From: Thinopyrum elongatum
Lineage: Eukaryota; Streptophyta; Magnoliopsida; Poales; Poaceae
Direction: 5' to 3'
Assembly (NCBI GenBank): GCA_011799875.1
Contig: CM022303.1
Location: forward strand, 281,996,850 to 282,060,849
Length of the DNA: 64,000 bases
A model generated the notes under the pieces. The model was not told the origin of the DNA, did not search any database, and worked only from the letters and a program-made list of their open reading frames with translations. The translations under genes were made by a program, and so were the position numbers. Shown here one piece after another: positions 35,590 to 48,126 of this stretch. Numbering within the stretch: the first letter of the stretch is position 1; the number at the start of each line of letters is the position of its first letter.

Positions 35590-37472
35590 TGCCGCGGGCA
35601 GAAAGTCGTCTTAGCACCAGGATGAGCGAGCGAGGGGGCAGTGGACAATGGTGGACTCACAGCCGGACCATATATATGAGTGTCGGAGGGGAATCATCCG
35701 GCACCAGGTCGGTGAGGCATTAGCATGTTGTATGGATTGGAAGGTGCCCCTTATCCTTCCATCCGTCCATGTTTCCATTACAAAACTTTGCTAATAAACG
35801 GACAAGCATTTATTTTTATTCCATACTCCACTGGGCAAATAAATAAACGCCGGATTATATATCTATTATATACGTCTCCCTTTCCCGATCGGAACAAGCA
35901 GAATTTAACTTTCCTTATAAGCAAATCCGATTAAGGGAAAATTAATGGCCACACTGGGAAACCCATTGAACGTATGGTAGGCCACACCGGGAGATTGGAT
36001 ACTATAACGTTTTGGAAGGAAAGGACTTTAAGGATATTTAGAGTTCTAATTGACATATCCTGGCCGGGAGGAATCGTGGGCATGTACTCGGAAGGTGGCC
36101 CATATCCTTCCATAATTACAAGTTTCCATAACAAAAACTATAGGAAAACATGGAATAAAGTTATTTTGGTTGCATGCTCCACCCGGCAAATGTATCAACG
36201 CCGGATTATATATTTCCTAATCTATGTCTCCTTTCCAAACTTTGCCTCCAGAGATATAGAAAGAAACACCACATTTATTTCCCTAATCTATGTCAAACAC
36301 GGGCGTCCGAGATATAGAAAGAAACACAACATTTTTTTTCTTCTGTTTTTGTCCTCCTCACCACGATCAATAGGCCCACGGCACTTGAAGAACTATTGTT
36401 TCCATGTGTAGAAAGAAACACAACGCACGGGCATATGGCAGTTCTTGATTCCATGTACAAAATTAATTATATTTTCTTTGGAATGTCATAATGCCTGATA
36501 GCATGCGATGGCATCTGTCAAGGTAAACGTCTTTTCCTTTTTGCGCTGCACTGTATATTAAAAATATTTGAACCTACACTGAAAGAGATTCATACGTGTA
36601 GAGAGAATGAGAGTAGACACGTTACCATTTGAAGTCCATTATTGACAGTTTGATCATCAAATATATATTAGTCAAATATATAGTTCAGGACTTCACAGTA
36701 TATGGCTCCGAAATATGACGACACTTTTAAATAGATTTTTTTATTGAATATCACATATTATTAAACCTCCAAGACATAAGCGAACACTTCAAAATGTGAC
36801 AATTGGCAACGAAATGTTGCATGCAAAGCGTTCATACATTTGTATATCTAAGACAAATTGTGCACTTGTGCCCCATTTGTATATCCGTGAGAATATTAAT
36901 ATGATGACGTTACCATTTGTATATCCAACAATGATAAGGTGAGTTATTGTTTGTGTTTTCTTCTGTGCCAAATTTTGTTCAACAAATTGACTTGTGCCCC
37001 AGCGTGTTACAAAACAGGAATTTATACAAGTGCACGATACTCCTTGAGACTATTTTTACAAGTGAACAAATTGCCAGTTGCCAACTGTAAACATGTGTAC
37101 TTGAGACTATTTTTAACATGAAAAACAACCCTAATTACTAATTCCAAACCAAAAGCTGTGTAGAACAGAAAACAATATGGCAGTCTTGCAGTGAACCGAA
37201 AAAACATGTGTACTTGAGACTTTCACATAGCTGAAAGATTTCTAAATGATTTTTTTAGGTATGGCAGAAGCACAAGTTTTTGGATCTCCTGAAGATTGCC
37301 TACTTCTGAAAGCCTTCTAATTTGCATACTATGTGAAAGCATCTCTGTGAAAGCACTCGCATCAGGAGTAAAATGTTCTGTACGACATGCGATGGATGAA
37401 TGAGCTCTGAGATGTATGAGATGCGATTGATGTATGACATGTGATGGCTGTATCGAAGAATACCTATATCTC
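35590..37472. repeat. Intergenic sequence with a local duplication
   Basis: Positions 35735-35885 and 36090-36240 are diverged copies, sharing cttatccttccat/catatccttccat, the words tttccattacaaaact/tttccataacaaaaact, and acgccggattatatat. The rest (36420-37470) is AT-rich, with small repeats such as gtacttgagact at 37096 and 37208. No gene is recognised. Confidence 0.55.
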
Positions 37473-37592
37473 GGATCCAGGACGTGTTCGGGCCGGCGGC
37501 GGATCCTAGACGTGTTTTGCGCCGGATCCTGGACGTGTTTTGCGGCGGATCCTGGACGTGTTTTGCGGCGGATCCTGGACGTGTTCAGCGCG
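37473..37592 (+). repeat. 23-bp minisatellite, five units
   Basis: Units start at 37473, 37501, 37524, 37547 and 37570. The consensus is GGATCCTGGACGTGTTTTGC plus GGC; the first unit is 28 bp and diverged. Because 23 is not a multiple of three, the frame rotates in each unit, so the ORFs that span it are not selected coding sequence. Confidence 0.92.
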
Positions 37593-38381
37593 GATGGAGG
37601 GCGGCGAGTGAAGCGCGGCGGCGAAGGGATGAAGGGCGGCGGCGAAGGGAGACCTCGCTCGAGGGCATGAGAGGTCGCTCGTACGTGCGGGCGATAGGTT
37701 TAGGTTTTTTTGTCGCTGGTTAACCCTCGTAGGTCTTTTTTCGTTGGTTAACCTTCGTAGGTCTATTTTTTTGGTACGTGGATGGGTGCGGGTTGGGGCC
37801 TCAGGAGGAGGTTTTTTCGGTTTCTGGTGGATAAGTCAGAGATGGAAGGAGGTACCAAAAAAACCAGGGAAGGTGGGACTAAAAAAACCCTGAAAGCGAG
37901 ACTATCAACTGCTTTATTAGAAGTAGAGATTCCACCTCCAGCAGCCAAGATGGATTTGGGTCAGGTCAGGTCAGTGGGTTTGCTGCAGTCAGAGTCGTCG
38001 ACCGTATCAACTACCTCGGCCTAAATCACCCCGGAAAAGTCTGCCACATGATGTCAAACAAACTGCACACCTTATCGTCTATTGTGAGGATTGTTGATTT
38101 TTTTTTTCCTTAACCTTCCAATCAGGTTTTTTTTCTGAAGTCTTTGCCTCGCATTGATATTCAGTAATGTCAAACAAAGTCTGACATCAACGCTGAAGAA
38201 AATCGGTTTAAGACATCGTTTTGATCATCTATGCAAACTCCTTGTGCCAACTACACACAACATAAACATAAACATGCATCGTCAAAATTAAGCTGCATGG
38301 CCTAGTCAGAGGGTGGGAGCCGAGGCCCTCCTCCCCTCCGCCCTCCCAGCCTCATCGGAGACGGGCTACTCTAGCCCCTAC
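37593..38381. other. Gap without a recognisable gene
   Basis: Two near-identical phrases ggttaaccctcgtaggtc and ggttaaccttcgtaggtc lie at 37718 and 37746. The rest shows no motif or protein I recognise. Confidence 0.35.
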
Positions 38382-40343
38382 GAGCATCTTCACTCTTCGG
38401 CCCTCCAGCACATCCGACGATTGCGTTTTGGCCCATGCGCCGGCGGTTTTCTCGCCCTGGGGGCGATCCAGTTCCCAGCCGCGCCCCCAGGTTTCGGCCA
38501 CAAGACGCACATAAATTCAAACTCGTCTTTTCTCGCTGTCAAAAAAAGCCACAAGTTCGGCGATCAACGACGATCTGCCACAAAGTTCGACGATCACCAT
38601 GCCACAGTTCGGCGATCAAACATACACGAAAGTTCGGCGATCAAAAGGAAGGACGTGTAGACAAAGGAATGCATCAAACGACGGGCTTCTCCGGCGTGGG
38701 ACTGGCCGGCGTCGGCGTGCTCGGCGTCGGCATGGCTTCTGTGATTGGGCTGGTCGGCGTCGGCGTGGCTTCTGTGCTGGGCGTCGGCGTGGCTTCATCA
38801 CTCGGGTTGGGCGTCGGCATTGGGGTCGACGTGGGCGTAGGCGCGGTGGTCGAAGGCATCTGGTTCAAGATGAGGCCGTGCTCCGCCAGGCACCACGCCT
38901 TGACCTGCTCGTCCATTGTCGACATGTCCGCCCCCATCAAGAACGCCAGGTCGGTGTTCCTCTTCTTCGCGGCGATGTTGGTCCGAAGTAGGCCGAGCTT
39001 CATGTCTTGCTTCGTCATCAACGCCGACCACCGCATGTCGGATTTCTCCTCCCTCTTGGCGGCGTTGTTCTTGGCGTCGGCGATGCACTGCTTGATCGAC
39101 GATTGCAGCCGCCTGGCAGCCGGTGCGGCGTCCTTCGCCGTCTTGGCTCTTTTGTTAACGTCAGGGCGCCCATCTGCCGCCCCCGGGGCAGGCGCGTCCG
39201 GCTTGTACGTCTCCTTGGCCTTGGCGAGGGTGCGCCGGACATCCCTCCACTTCTCGCACGACTCGATCCGGGAGAACACGTGAAGGAACTTGAACTCTTG
39301 GTCGCTGCTGTCCTGGCGGTACATGGTGAACATCCGAACCATCTGCGCAGCTGAAGAAAAAGTGTCAGCGACGTACACTGCGAAAGAAGTGAGAGCCGGT
39401 AGCTGGACATACCTGACCCTCGATGTTGGTGCCGCTTTCCGGGCGAGCCGCGATCTCCTCGACGATACCATGACATTTGTTGCAGGCCGCCTGGACGATC
39501 GCCCAATGATTCGACATGGCCTTTTCGCCGCGCTGCATGTGGATGGCGGCGAAGTAGGGGTCGATAAGCTTGCGCTCATCGAACGCCGACTTGATGAGCC
39601 TCCAGTACGTGTCGGCGTTCTGGTTCACGCCGGTGACCGGGTTGACGCTGACGGTCTTCCATGCTTCGGCGAGGCACTCGTCTTCTTTGGACGTCCACTT
39701 GACGCGCGGCTCGCCCGGCCTGGCATTGGCCCCCCGCTTCTTCCTTTTCCCTTTCCTCGCCGGTGCCGGCTCCATCTCCTCCTCCTCTTCCTCCTCCTCC
39801 TCCTCGGCGTCGTCGAGCTCGTCGTCCATGTCGCCGGTGGTGTCCATTGTATCGTCTTGCGCATGGAACCCGGGGTAGGAGGCGGCGGCGACCAAGCCGC
39901 TCGTGATGATCTCGTCCATGTCGGCTTCGGGCGCGTCGGCTTCCTCTGCTTCGGCTGGGTGGAATCGGCAGCGGCAGCGGAGCGAGGGGCCGAATACTTC
40001 TTCGGCGGCATGGCGGGATGGCGGTCGGATGGCGGGGAGCGGGAGGATAATGGCAGGAGTAGCGGGGCAGAAGAGGGGAAGCAATGAGAAAATGGAGGGA
40101 AAGGGGGGGAACGGCAGGAAAAGGCCTGTCTGTCGCCGACAGAGCGGACCCACGTGCCTTTTCTCTTCGGTCGGAGCCCCCAGGCGCCCCCCGGGGGGTT
40201 GGGTTCGGCTCGGGTTCGCCGGCTGTTATTTCGGCCCAAACCGGCGACAAACAAGGACCTGCGGCGCGACTGGGCCGATTTTTCGCCGCCGGCGCTAAAA
40301 AAGGCGCCCTGGGGGGCATGTTGGGGGGCGAGTGGAGATGCTC
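38382..40343 (-). mobile_element. PIF/Harbinger-like DNA element (ends approximate)
   Basis: The segment encodes a PIF/Harbinger-type ORF1 on - and has candidate inverted ends GAGCATCTTCACTC (38382) and GAGTGGAGATGCTC (ending 40343). Next to the left end are four copies of AGTTCGGCGATCA-like words (38553, 38584, 38605, 38630). No DDE transposase ORF is visible, so it is non-autonomous at best. A TTA-type 3-bp target duplication could not be confirmed. Confidence 0.55.
38674..39919 (-). CDS. Myb/SANT-like transposon ORF1 protein (NAM-associated C-terminal type)
   Basis: Two exons on -, 39919-39413 and 39342-38674, join in frame to 391 aa (GT-AG intron of 70 bp). An acidic stretch is followed by the Myb-like trihelix RVKWTSKEDECLAEAWKTV, then NADTYWRLIKSAFDER and KAMSNHWAIVQAACNKCHGI. 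Exon 2 carries MVRMFTMYRQDSSDQEFKF and HVFSRIESCEKWRDVRRTL. The tail is a Thr/Pro repeat of low complexity. In PIF/Harbinger elements this protein binds the ends and helps the transposase enter the nucleus. An upstream ATG at 40012 reads a different frame (MPPKKYSAP), which suggests a small frame loss near the true N-terminus, so the start is tentative. Confidence 0.75.
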
Positions 40344-40598
40344 TAACACCTACGTCGAGAGGGGACTGGAGTCCTCATGGCTTGGACTTCACTGACAGTC
40401 CCCTCTACTCCCCATCCCCGTCCCCACCCCTAGCTGCCACGGTTGCTCAACCCAGAGCACCATTCAAGGAGGGCATGCTCGTCGTACCCGTCATCTGTGG
40501 AGCTTCAGCTGCTAGCACCAGCTCCCCTCCTCCCGCCACCGCCCATACCTTCTCTGCCTCGGTCTTGACACCGCCCAAGATGGTCGTGATCTAAGTAT
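40344..40598. other. Short gap between transposons
   Basis: No gene or repeat end that I can define lies here. Confidence 0.3.
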
Positions 40599-42875
40599 TG
40601 CTGGAATTTGATCTATTTCGGGCCAGCCCAATAACCATTTTCAGAATTCCTAATAAATCCTAGAGGCCCACTTAGCCCATTCATGCAAGGCAAGAGGTGG
40701 GACTAAAGTTTGTCCCATACTGCTCACCTAGTAGGAGTTAGACCTCCTTATAAGGGAGGCTGTCACATGTATGAGCATGAGAACAAGAGAGACATTCATG
40801 CGTGCTCCTCCTCCGTCGCCGCCTCGCCACGTCACGCTGCAGGTTGCGGGAATGAGCCGAGCCGTTGTCTAAATTTTTGCCACACGTGACTGGTATGTGA
40901 AAGGTCGCACGGGAGCTGAAACGGTTTTGCTATAGTGGATAATGAATACAAACGCTGCACCCTTTGGCTGCCAGTTCGCCTCCTCCTCCTCCCGTCTCTT
41001 CGTTTCATCTTCCGTCGCTGCCAGTTCACCTCCTCCTACTGGCCTATAAAACAGAGGTCGCTCCTGTCCAGAGAGACACACCAGACAACACTTGCCTCAC
41101 GCCATCGAGTTCTTGAGCACTGAGCTACTGCTACGATCTTCCCCATCCCGGCTTGCGGCGTGCACTACAAGTCAGGGACAATAGGTCTCCGAAACCCCAC
41201 CTCTTTGAGTCTTGTACTGGAGAAGGGTGATAAGGTTTTTGGGGAGCGCTCTGCATGACTACTGACCTCTTCATCACGGATGCCGATGACTACTTCCCCA
41301 ACGACGACTTCTACCCCAACGTTGACAACCTCTTCGACGACATGGGCGACAATGTCAACGCCAACCCCAATGCTACTGCCGCAGCTCAGTACGTGTTCAT
41401 GTTCTTTTTGTTCGAGATCTTGCTAGAGTTTCTTCTTCTAGTATCTGTTCTAGATATGTTCTTTTCTAGTTCACATCATCAGATGCTATTTGTATTCTCT
41501 CTGTTAGATTGCATGACTTGTTTCATCTCTGCTATAATAGTCATATTGTATCTATTGTTTCTGTTAATAAAATCATATGGTAAATTGCTCATATTCCAAT
41601 AATCCAAAAACCTTATTATAAGCAATTTACCTGAGTGGTTTTGCTGCATCCATGAGGACTCCTATGTTTGAGGGTGTGCACTGTGGCGTGTGAGAGCGGT
41701 TCTATTGTTTCAAACCATGAGCTGCTATGATGCCACTCTTAGCAAACCTGAAGGAGATCTTGATCCTCAACAGGAACAAGCTCTTCTGAAAACTGGTACC
41801 CTGTTTAAGGCCGCTCTCTTGAGTGTTCTTGGTGAGAACATAGTTGATGCTTATGCATTAATTGAGAATGGAAAAGATATGTGGGACGCACTCGAGGCCA
41901 AATTTGGGGTCTCGAATGTCGGCACTGAGTTGTATATCATGGAACAATTCTATGACTACAGGATAACTGATGAGCGCTTCGTGGTTGAGCAAGCTCACGA
42001 GATACAGTCATTTGCTACAGAACTTGAGCACTTTAATTGTATGCTACCAGACAAGTTTGTTGTTGGGGGCATCATCACTAGGAACTTTGCTACTTCTTTG
42101 AAACACAAGAGATAGGAGTTTTTCATTCCGGATCTCATTGGTACTCTTGATGTCGAAGAAAAGGCGAGAGCAAAATATACATGTGCTCGAGGTATTGAGG
42201 GAGGTTCTAGTACCAATCTGGTATAGAAGAAAAACTTTCAGCCCCACAAGTTCAAGAACAAGGGCGAGTTTGATGGGAAGAACAAGGCTTCACAACATAC
42301 CATCTTCAAGAAGAAGACTGACGAGAAGAAAGGTGTTTGTCATGTGTGTGCAGATCCTGGTCATTGGGATCCTAGTTGCCCTAACCATTATGACAAGCGT
42401 CGACATGGGAAAGGCGGCAAGACCGCCAATGTTGTCACTGGTGACATTGACATGAAGGATGTTGGGTACAATATATTTCCCACTATTCTTTTAGTATGTC
42501 GTTCTCCTGATTGGTTGATTGACATGGGTGCTAATGTACATGTATGCAGTGATATTTCCATGTTTTCTTCTTATCAGACCACAGGGACTTCCACCGTGCT
42601 GATGGGTAATGGTTCAAGTGCTTTTGTTCATGGTGTTGGCACGGTCGATCTGAAGTTTACTTTGGGGAAGATCGTGTGGCTGAAGAACGCGCATTATGTC
42701 CCTACGTCAATAAAAATATTGTTAGCAGATATCTTCTGTGTAGAGATGGCTACAAACTTGTCTTCGAGTCCAATAAATTTGTAATATCCAAGTATGGAAC
42801 TTTTGTTGGTAAAGGCTATGAATCAGGGGGCTTGTTCCGCTTATCTTGTCACATGTTTGTAATAAAGTTGGTAAT
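40599..42875 (+). pseudogene. Element D: Ty1-copia relic (5' region, gag, start of protease)
   Basis: A possible LTR start is TGCTGGAATTTGATC (40599). Downstream frames read TLSKPEGDLDPQQEQALLKT, KDMWDALEAKFGVSNVG and EQFYDYRITDERFVVEQAHE, typical copia gag (UBN2 type). Next come a CHVCADPGHWDPSC zinc knuckle (CX2CX4HX4C) and a damaged protease site WLIDMGANVHVCSD, where the family has D-S/T-G. An in-frame TAG at 42113 and loss of several residues after GGIIT mark it as dead. It ends where the element A LTR begins. Confidence 0.8.
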
Positions 42876-44421
42876 TGATACGTCTCCAACGTATCTATAA
42901 TTTTTGATTGTTTCATGCTATTATATTATCAATCTTGGATACTTTATATGCATTTATATTATTTTTTGGGACTGACCTCTTAACCTAGTGCCCAGTGCGA
43001 GTTCCTATTTTTTTGCTTGCTTCTGGCATTTCAAAAAATCAGTACCAAATGAAGTCCAAACATGATGAAACTTTATGGTGATTTTTTATGCACCAGAAGG
43101 GACCCTAGAAGGTTAGGAAGGAGGCCAGAAGACGTACGGGGGAGCCACGAGCTCATGGGGCGCGCCCCAGGGGGTAGGCGTCCCCTGAGCTCGTGACTCC
43201 CACGCAACTCCGTTTTACCTAATTCCACCTTTATAAATTCCTAAATATTCCCAAACCAACAGAGAGCCACCCAAAACACTTTTTTCGCCGTCGCAAGCTT
43301 CTGTTCTCCCACGATCCCATCTGGAGGCCTTTTTCGTACTCTGTCAGATGGGGAATCGATCACAGAGGGCTTCTACATCATTCTTGCTTCCTTCCGATGA
43401 TGCGTGAGTAGTTTACCATAGACATACAGATCCATAGCTAGTAGCTAAATGGCTTCTTCTCTCTCTTTGATGTTCAATACAATATACTCCTCAATCATCT
43501 TGGAGTTCCATCCGCTGTAATTTTCTTTTGTGGTGTGTTTGCTGGTATCCGATGAATTGTGGGTTTATGATCAGATTATTCATTGAAAGTAATTGAGTCT
43601 TTTCTGAACTTTGTTATGCATGATTGTTATAGCTTTGTATTTATATCTGGTCTATCCATTTGGTTTGGCCAACTAGATTGAGTTATCTTAAGTGGGAGAG
43701 GTGCTTTGTAATGGATTTAATCTTGCGATGTTCTATATCCCAGTGACATAGGAGGGGACAAGACACTTATTTATATTGTTGCCATTAAGGGTAAAACGAC
43801 AAGGTTTATTCATATTGATTGGGTTTACTTTTGTCTACATCATGTCATCTTGCTTAAGGCATTACTCCTTTTTTCATGAACTTAATACCATAGATGCATG
43901 CTGGATAGCGGTCGATTGGTGGAGTAATAGTAGTAGATGCAGGTAGGAGTCGGTCTACTTGTCTCGGACATGATGCCTATATACGTGATCATTGCCATGA
44001 ATAACGTCATAATTATGCGCTTTTCTATCAATTGCCCAACAGTAATTTGTTTACCCACCATATGCTATGTGTTCGAGAGAGAACACTCTAGTGAAAACTA
44101 TGGCCCTAGGGGTCTACTTTAATCATATTATAAAATCCAAAAATATGTTGCTACAACTTATCTACTTTTATTTTACTTTGTAATTTATCCATCTACATAT
44201 ACAAGATTTGATCCTTGCAAGTAATGAGTTCAAGGGGATTGACAACCCTCTTGCCTGCGTTGGGTGCAAGTATTTGCTTTTGTGTGTGCAGGTGCTGAAG
44301 ACGGGAATTTGCGTGGTTCTCCTATTGGTTCGATAAACCTTGGTTCTCACTGAGGGAAATACTTATCTCTACTGTACTGCATCTCCCCCCTCCTCTTCGG
44401 AGAAAATCCCAACGCAGCTCA
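42876..44421 (+). mobile_element. Element A: 5' LTR of an LTR retrotransposon
   Basis: The LTR begins TGATACGTCTCCAACGTATC exactly where the copia relic is cut. It ends near ctca at 44421, about 20 bp before a primer site. About 1.55 kb. The right boundary is approximate because no intact 3' LTR is in view. Confidence 0.75.
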
Positions 44422-44441
44422 CAAGTAGCAGGAAGAATTTC

Positions 44442-44460
44442 TGGCGCCGTTGCAGGGGAT
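44442..44460 (+). other. Element A primer-binding site (tRNA-Asp type)
   Basis: TGGCGCCGTTGCAGGGGAT matches the complement of the plant tRNA-Asp 3' end apart from one base. It follows the LTR at the usual short distance. Confidence 0.75.
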
Positions 44461-45209
44461 ACATCATCAAATTCTTATCAAGTACATATACGCAAACTAT
44501 TATCTACTTGCTCTTCTTTTTATTTGCCTTTGCCTCTCTTTTTCATCTCCCTCCACTTCTCATAAAAATAAAAAACACGAAAATTTTTTGCTTTGCTTGT
44601 TTGCTCGCTTGCTTGTCACCATGTCTCAAGAAATTTTTTTATGATAGTTTTTATCTTAAAAGGTTGGCGGAGATTGAAAATACCACTAAGAATTTCACGT
44701 TTACGTAGTATGAGCATAATAAATTCTTTGCCGAGGAACTTAAAGAACACTCTAACTTGTTAGATGCCAAACAACTTGATGAAGTTAATCAAGAAGTTGT
44801 CAACCTTCAATCTCAACTTGCTTGTATTAAAAATTTGTTGGGAAAGACATCTGATAAACAAACCACGCTAGTAAACAAAAAGGCTGCTAGACTAGAGTCA
44901 CATCCTCTTACTAGTGATGATGAAGATATTAAAATGATTGGTGTCTCACCTATTGAATCCTTGTTTAGAAATATAAAACTTGATGAAAAAGGGACTGGAG
45001 ATGAGTCAACTTTAGTTAGAAGGTGACCCAACTGTTCGGAGGGTGATGATCTTAATGATAAAAATGATAAAAGTGGGTTTGGAGAGGTCAAGACTTTAAA
45101 TAGTGATGTACCCACTAGTTTGGATTACAAGGACTTTAATTACGATAGTTGTTCTTTGATTTGAGTGTATTTCCTTGTTGCAATCGATGATAAATTCACC
45201 TAATGCCTA
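44461..45209 (+). pseudogene. Element A leader and gag-like remnant
   Basis: An untranslated-looking leader is followed from about 44660 by LAEIENTTKNFTFT, a TAG at 44707, and LKEHSNLLDAKQLDEVNQEV. Further on it reads LDYKDFNYDSCSLI. The superfamily is uncertain; the primer site type and coiled gag-like text favour a gypsy-like or unclassified element. Insertion of element B at 45210 cuts it. Confidence 0.5.
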
Positions 45210-46787
45210 TGAAAGTGCAACTAATCCCCGGGTGGTTTTGGTAATTCATAACAACATATAGCTCATTGAACTAATATCCATTCAAGTTTAATATTTTAGA
45301 AAGTTCAATGAATGGCATGGCATGGACTAGGAATGTGGACCCCTCAAAATGCTAAGGACACATATTGGCAAAAGCTCAAGACTCTTCATTTTACTTTTAG
45401 TGATCCAAGATCACATTGAGTCCATAGGAAAGCCAATACTATTAAAAGGGGATGAGGTGTTGCTTAATGGCTTGCTTGCTCAAAGTGCTTAGTGATATTG
45501 CTCCAAAGCCCTCAACCACTTTCTCATTCCAAATATGTCCAAAACCCAAAGTCAAACTCAGCCCCACCAATTCTTCCTATCCGGAGCCACCGAGTTCATA
45601 TGACATAGCCACTGCCAAAAACCCTAACAGTTCGGTCACACCGATACGGATCTCAGTCTCACCGAGATGGCCTTGCCAATGCTCTGTTGCCTGTTGCAAT
45701 TATTTCGGTCTCACTGAAATAGCGATCGGTCTCACCGAGTTGGCTTGACATTCGCTCTGTTGCCTTATTGCTTCACTTCGATCTCACCGAGTTGATGCAA
45801 TCGGTGCCACCGAGTTGATGTTTGCCCTAAGCCCTAGCACATCGGTCCCACTGAGTTGTTCCAGTCGATCCCACCGAGATTCCTAACGTTCACATTTTGA
45901 ACTAAATTGGTCTCACCGAGTTCATCTATTCGGTCTGACCGAGTTTGGTCAAATGTGTGTAACGGTTGGATTTTGTGTGGAGGCTATATATACCCTCCAC
46001 CCCCTTCTCCATTTGTGAGAGAGCCATTAGAACGTGCCTACACTTCCATCATACATTTTCTGAGAGAGAACCACCTACCCATGTGTTGAGATCAAGATAT
46101 ACCATTCGTACCACAAGAATCTTGATTTCTAGCCTTCCCCAAGTTGCTTTCCACTCAAATCATCTTTCCACCATATCCAAATCCGTGAGAGAGAGTTGAG
46201 TGTTGGGGAGACTATCATTTGAAGCACAAGAGCAAGGAGTTCATCATCAACAGACCATCTATTACCTTTTGGAGAGTGGTGTCTCCTAGATTGGTTAGGT
46301 GCCGCTTGGGAGCCTCCGTCAAATTGTGGAGTTGAACCAAGAAGTTTGTAAGGGCAAGGAGATTGCCTACTTCGCAAAGATCTACCAGAGTGAGGCAAGT
46401 CCTTCGTGGGTGATGACCATGGTGGGATAGACAAGGTTGCTTCTTCGTGGACCCTTCGTGGGTGGAGCCCTCCGTGGACTCGCGCAACCATTACCCTTCG
46501 TGGGTTGAAGTCTCCATCAACGTGGACGTACGATAGCACCACATATCGGAACCACGCCAAAAATCTCCATGTCTCCATTGCGTTTGCACTCTCCAAACCC
46601 ATCCCTTTACCTTCATATGCAATGTTTTACTTTCCACCGTTACACTCTTAGAATTGCATGTGTAGGTTGATTTCTTGACTTGTGCTAATTGTTAAAATCT
46701 GCCCACAACTAAAATTGGGAAAACATTAGATTTTTATTTGGTCAAGTAGTCTAATCACCCCCCTCTAGACCTACTTTTGATCCTACA
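45210..46787 (+). mobile_element. Element B: 5' LTR (Sirevirus-like copia)
   Basis: It runs from TGAAAGTGCAAC to cctaca, 1,578 bp, followed by a primer site. Between 45620 and 45955 it holds a cluster of near-palindromes of the form TCGGTCTCACCGAG. Then come AACGGTTGGA (45961-45970) and a TATA box (tatatata from about 45985). Confidence 0.85.
45620..45992 (+). promoter_or_regulatory. Element B LTR promoter: palindrome cluster, AACGGTTGGA, TATA
   Basis: About ten CG-containing near-palindromes (cggtcacaccg, cggtctcaccgag, cggtgccaccgag and variants) precede AACGGTTGGA and, 24 bp further from its start, TATATATA. The same order and spacing occur in element C. Clusters of CG-rich palindromes are a known feature of Sirevirus LTRs. 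Confidence 0.7.
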
Positions 46788-46789
46788 AG

Positions 46790-46801
46790 TGGTATCAGAG
46801 C
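46790..46801 (+). other. Element B primer-binding site (initiator tRNA-Met)
   Basis: TGGTATCAGAGC lies 3 bases after the LTR end. It is the standard copia primer site complementary to initiator tRNA-Met. Confidence 0.9.
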
Positions 46802-46871
46802 TTTGGTCTCCATTTGCCTTGATTTCCATAGCTTTGGTGATCATAGCCTTGGTTTCACAACCTAGGAGAGT

Positions 46872-48126
46872 ATGGCATCTAGCGAGGGAAATTACCATCG
46901 TAGAGGTCCTTACTTTGATGGTACTAATTTTGCTAGTTGGAAGCATAATATGAAAATGCATATTCTTGGTCATAACCCCGCCGTTTGGGCTGTTGTGCGT
47001 ATTGGCTTGCAAGGTGATTTCTTCGAGGATGGAAAAGAACCGGATCATGAAGCGACAGCGGAAGAAATGAAGATGTTGCAATACAATGCTCAAGCTTGCG
47101 ATATTCTCTTCAATGGATTGTGCCCCGAAGAATTCAACAAAACCAGCCGCCTTGAGGATGCAAAGGAAATTTGGGATACTTTGGTTGATATGCACGAAGG
47201 TACCGAGTCCGTCAAGGAATCCAAATTGGATGTGCTTCAAAGTCAACTTGACAAGTTCAAGATGAAGGATGGTGAAGGAGTCGCCGAGATGTACTCTAGG
47301 CTTGCTCTCATCACAAATGAGATTACCGGCTTAGGAATCAAAGAGATGACCGACAAATTCATCATCAAGAAGATCCTAAGAGCCTTGGATGGAAAATATG
47401 ATACCGTGTGCACCTTGATCCAAATGATGCCCAATTACAAAGATCTCAAGACCACGGAAGTCATTGGTAGAATTGTTGCTCATGAGATGTCACTCAAGGA
47501 AAAGGAAGAGCTCCACAACAAGTCAAGTGGTGCTTACAAAGCTTCATGTGATGCTCTTACAACATCAAGTGAGAAGCAAGTCTCCAATGAAGAATTGAGC
47601 TTAATGGTGAAGAACTTCAACAAGTTCTACAAGAATAGAAGCAAAGAGAGAAGCTCTAAGTCAAGATCCTACTATGACAAAAGATCTTCTAGTCGTGATC
47701 GCAATTGCAACAATTGTGGAAGACTCGGACACTACTCCAATGAGTGTACGGCTCCCTACAAGAAAAGGGAAGATTCACCAAAAAGGAGAAGTAGAAGAGA
47801 TGAATCACCACCAAGAGAGAGAAGGAGTAGAGATGATCGTTATGAACAAAGACCCTCTCGTAGAAGCAAGGATTCAGAAAGGAAGGACAAGTCATCAAAG
47901 AGCTACACAATATGAAGACATCAAGCTCACGTTGGTGAATGGGTATCCGGTTCCGACTCTGACAACTACTCCGAGAGAAGCTGTCACTCCGACTCCGAAT
48001 ATACTCAAGATGAAGGTGTTGCCGGTCTTGCACTTGTGTCATCCAACTCCTATGACATATTTGACTCACCAAATGAAGGAATTGGAAGATGCTTCATGGC
48101 TAAAGGCCCTAAGGTATCACACCCCG
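46872..48126 (+). pseudogene. Element B gag, N-terminal part, cut by element C
   Basis: The ATG at 46872 opens a 347-residue frame: RRGPYFDGTNFASWKHNMKM, IWDTLVDMHEGTESVKES and KILRALDGKYDTVCTLIQM (UBN2-type copia gag), then an RNCNNCGRLGHYSNEC zinc knuckle and an Arg/Ser-rich tail. An in-frame TGA (47913) interrupts it, after which the same frame continues (RHQAHVGEWVSGSDSD) to FMAKGPKVSHP, where element C is inserted. The frame resumes at 60639. The stop could be a CGA-to-TGA change. Confidence 0.88.

Noticed and set aside
37473..37592. CRISPR-like array
   Set aside because: Units are contiguous with no unique spacers, and this is a plant genome.
37434..37723. ORFs across the 23-bp minisatellite
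   Set aside because: The period is not a multiple of three, and the same DNA gives similar open frames on shift. No homology is recognised.
46129..46602. ORFs on - inside the LTR of element B and similar frames in the other LTRs
   Set aside because: These lie in LTR sequence with no protein-like pattern and recur only because the LTRs are repeated.
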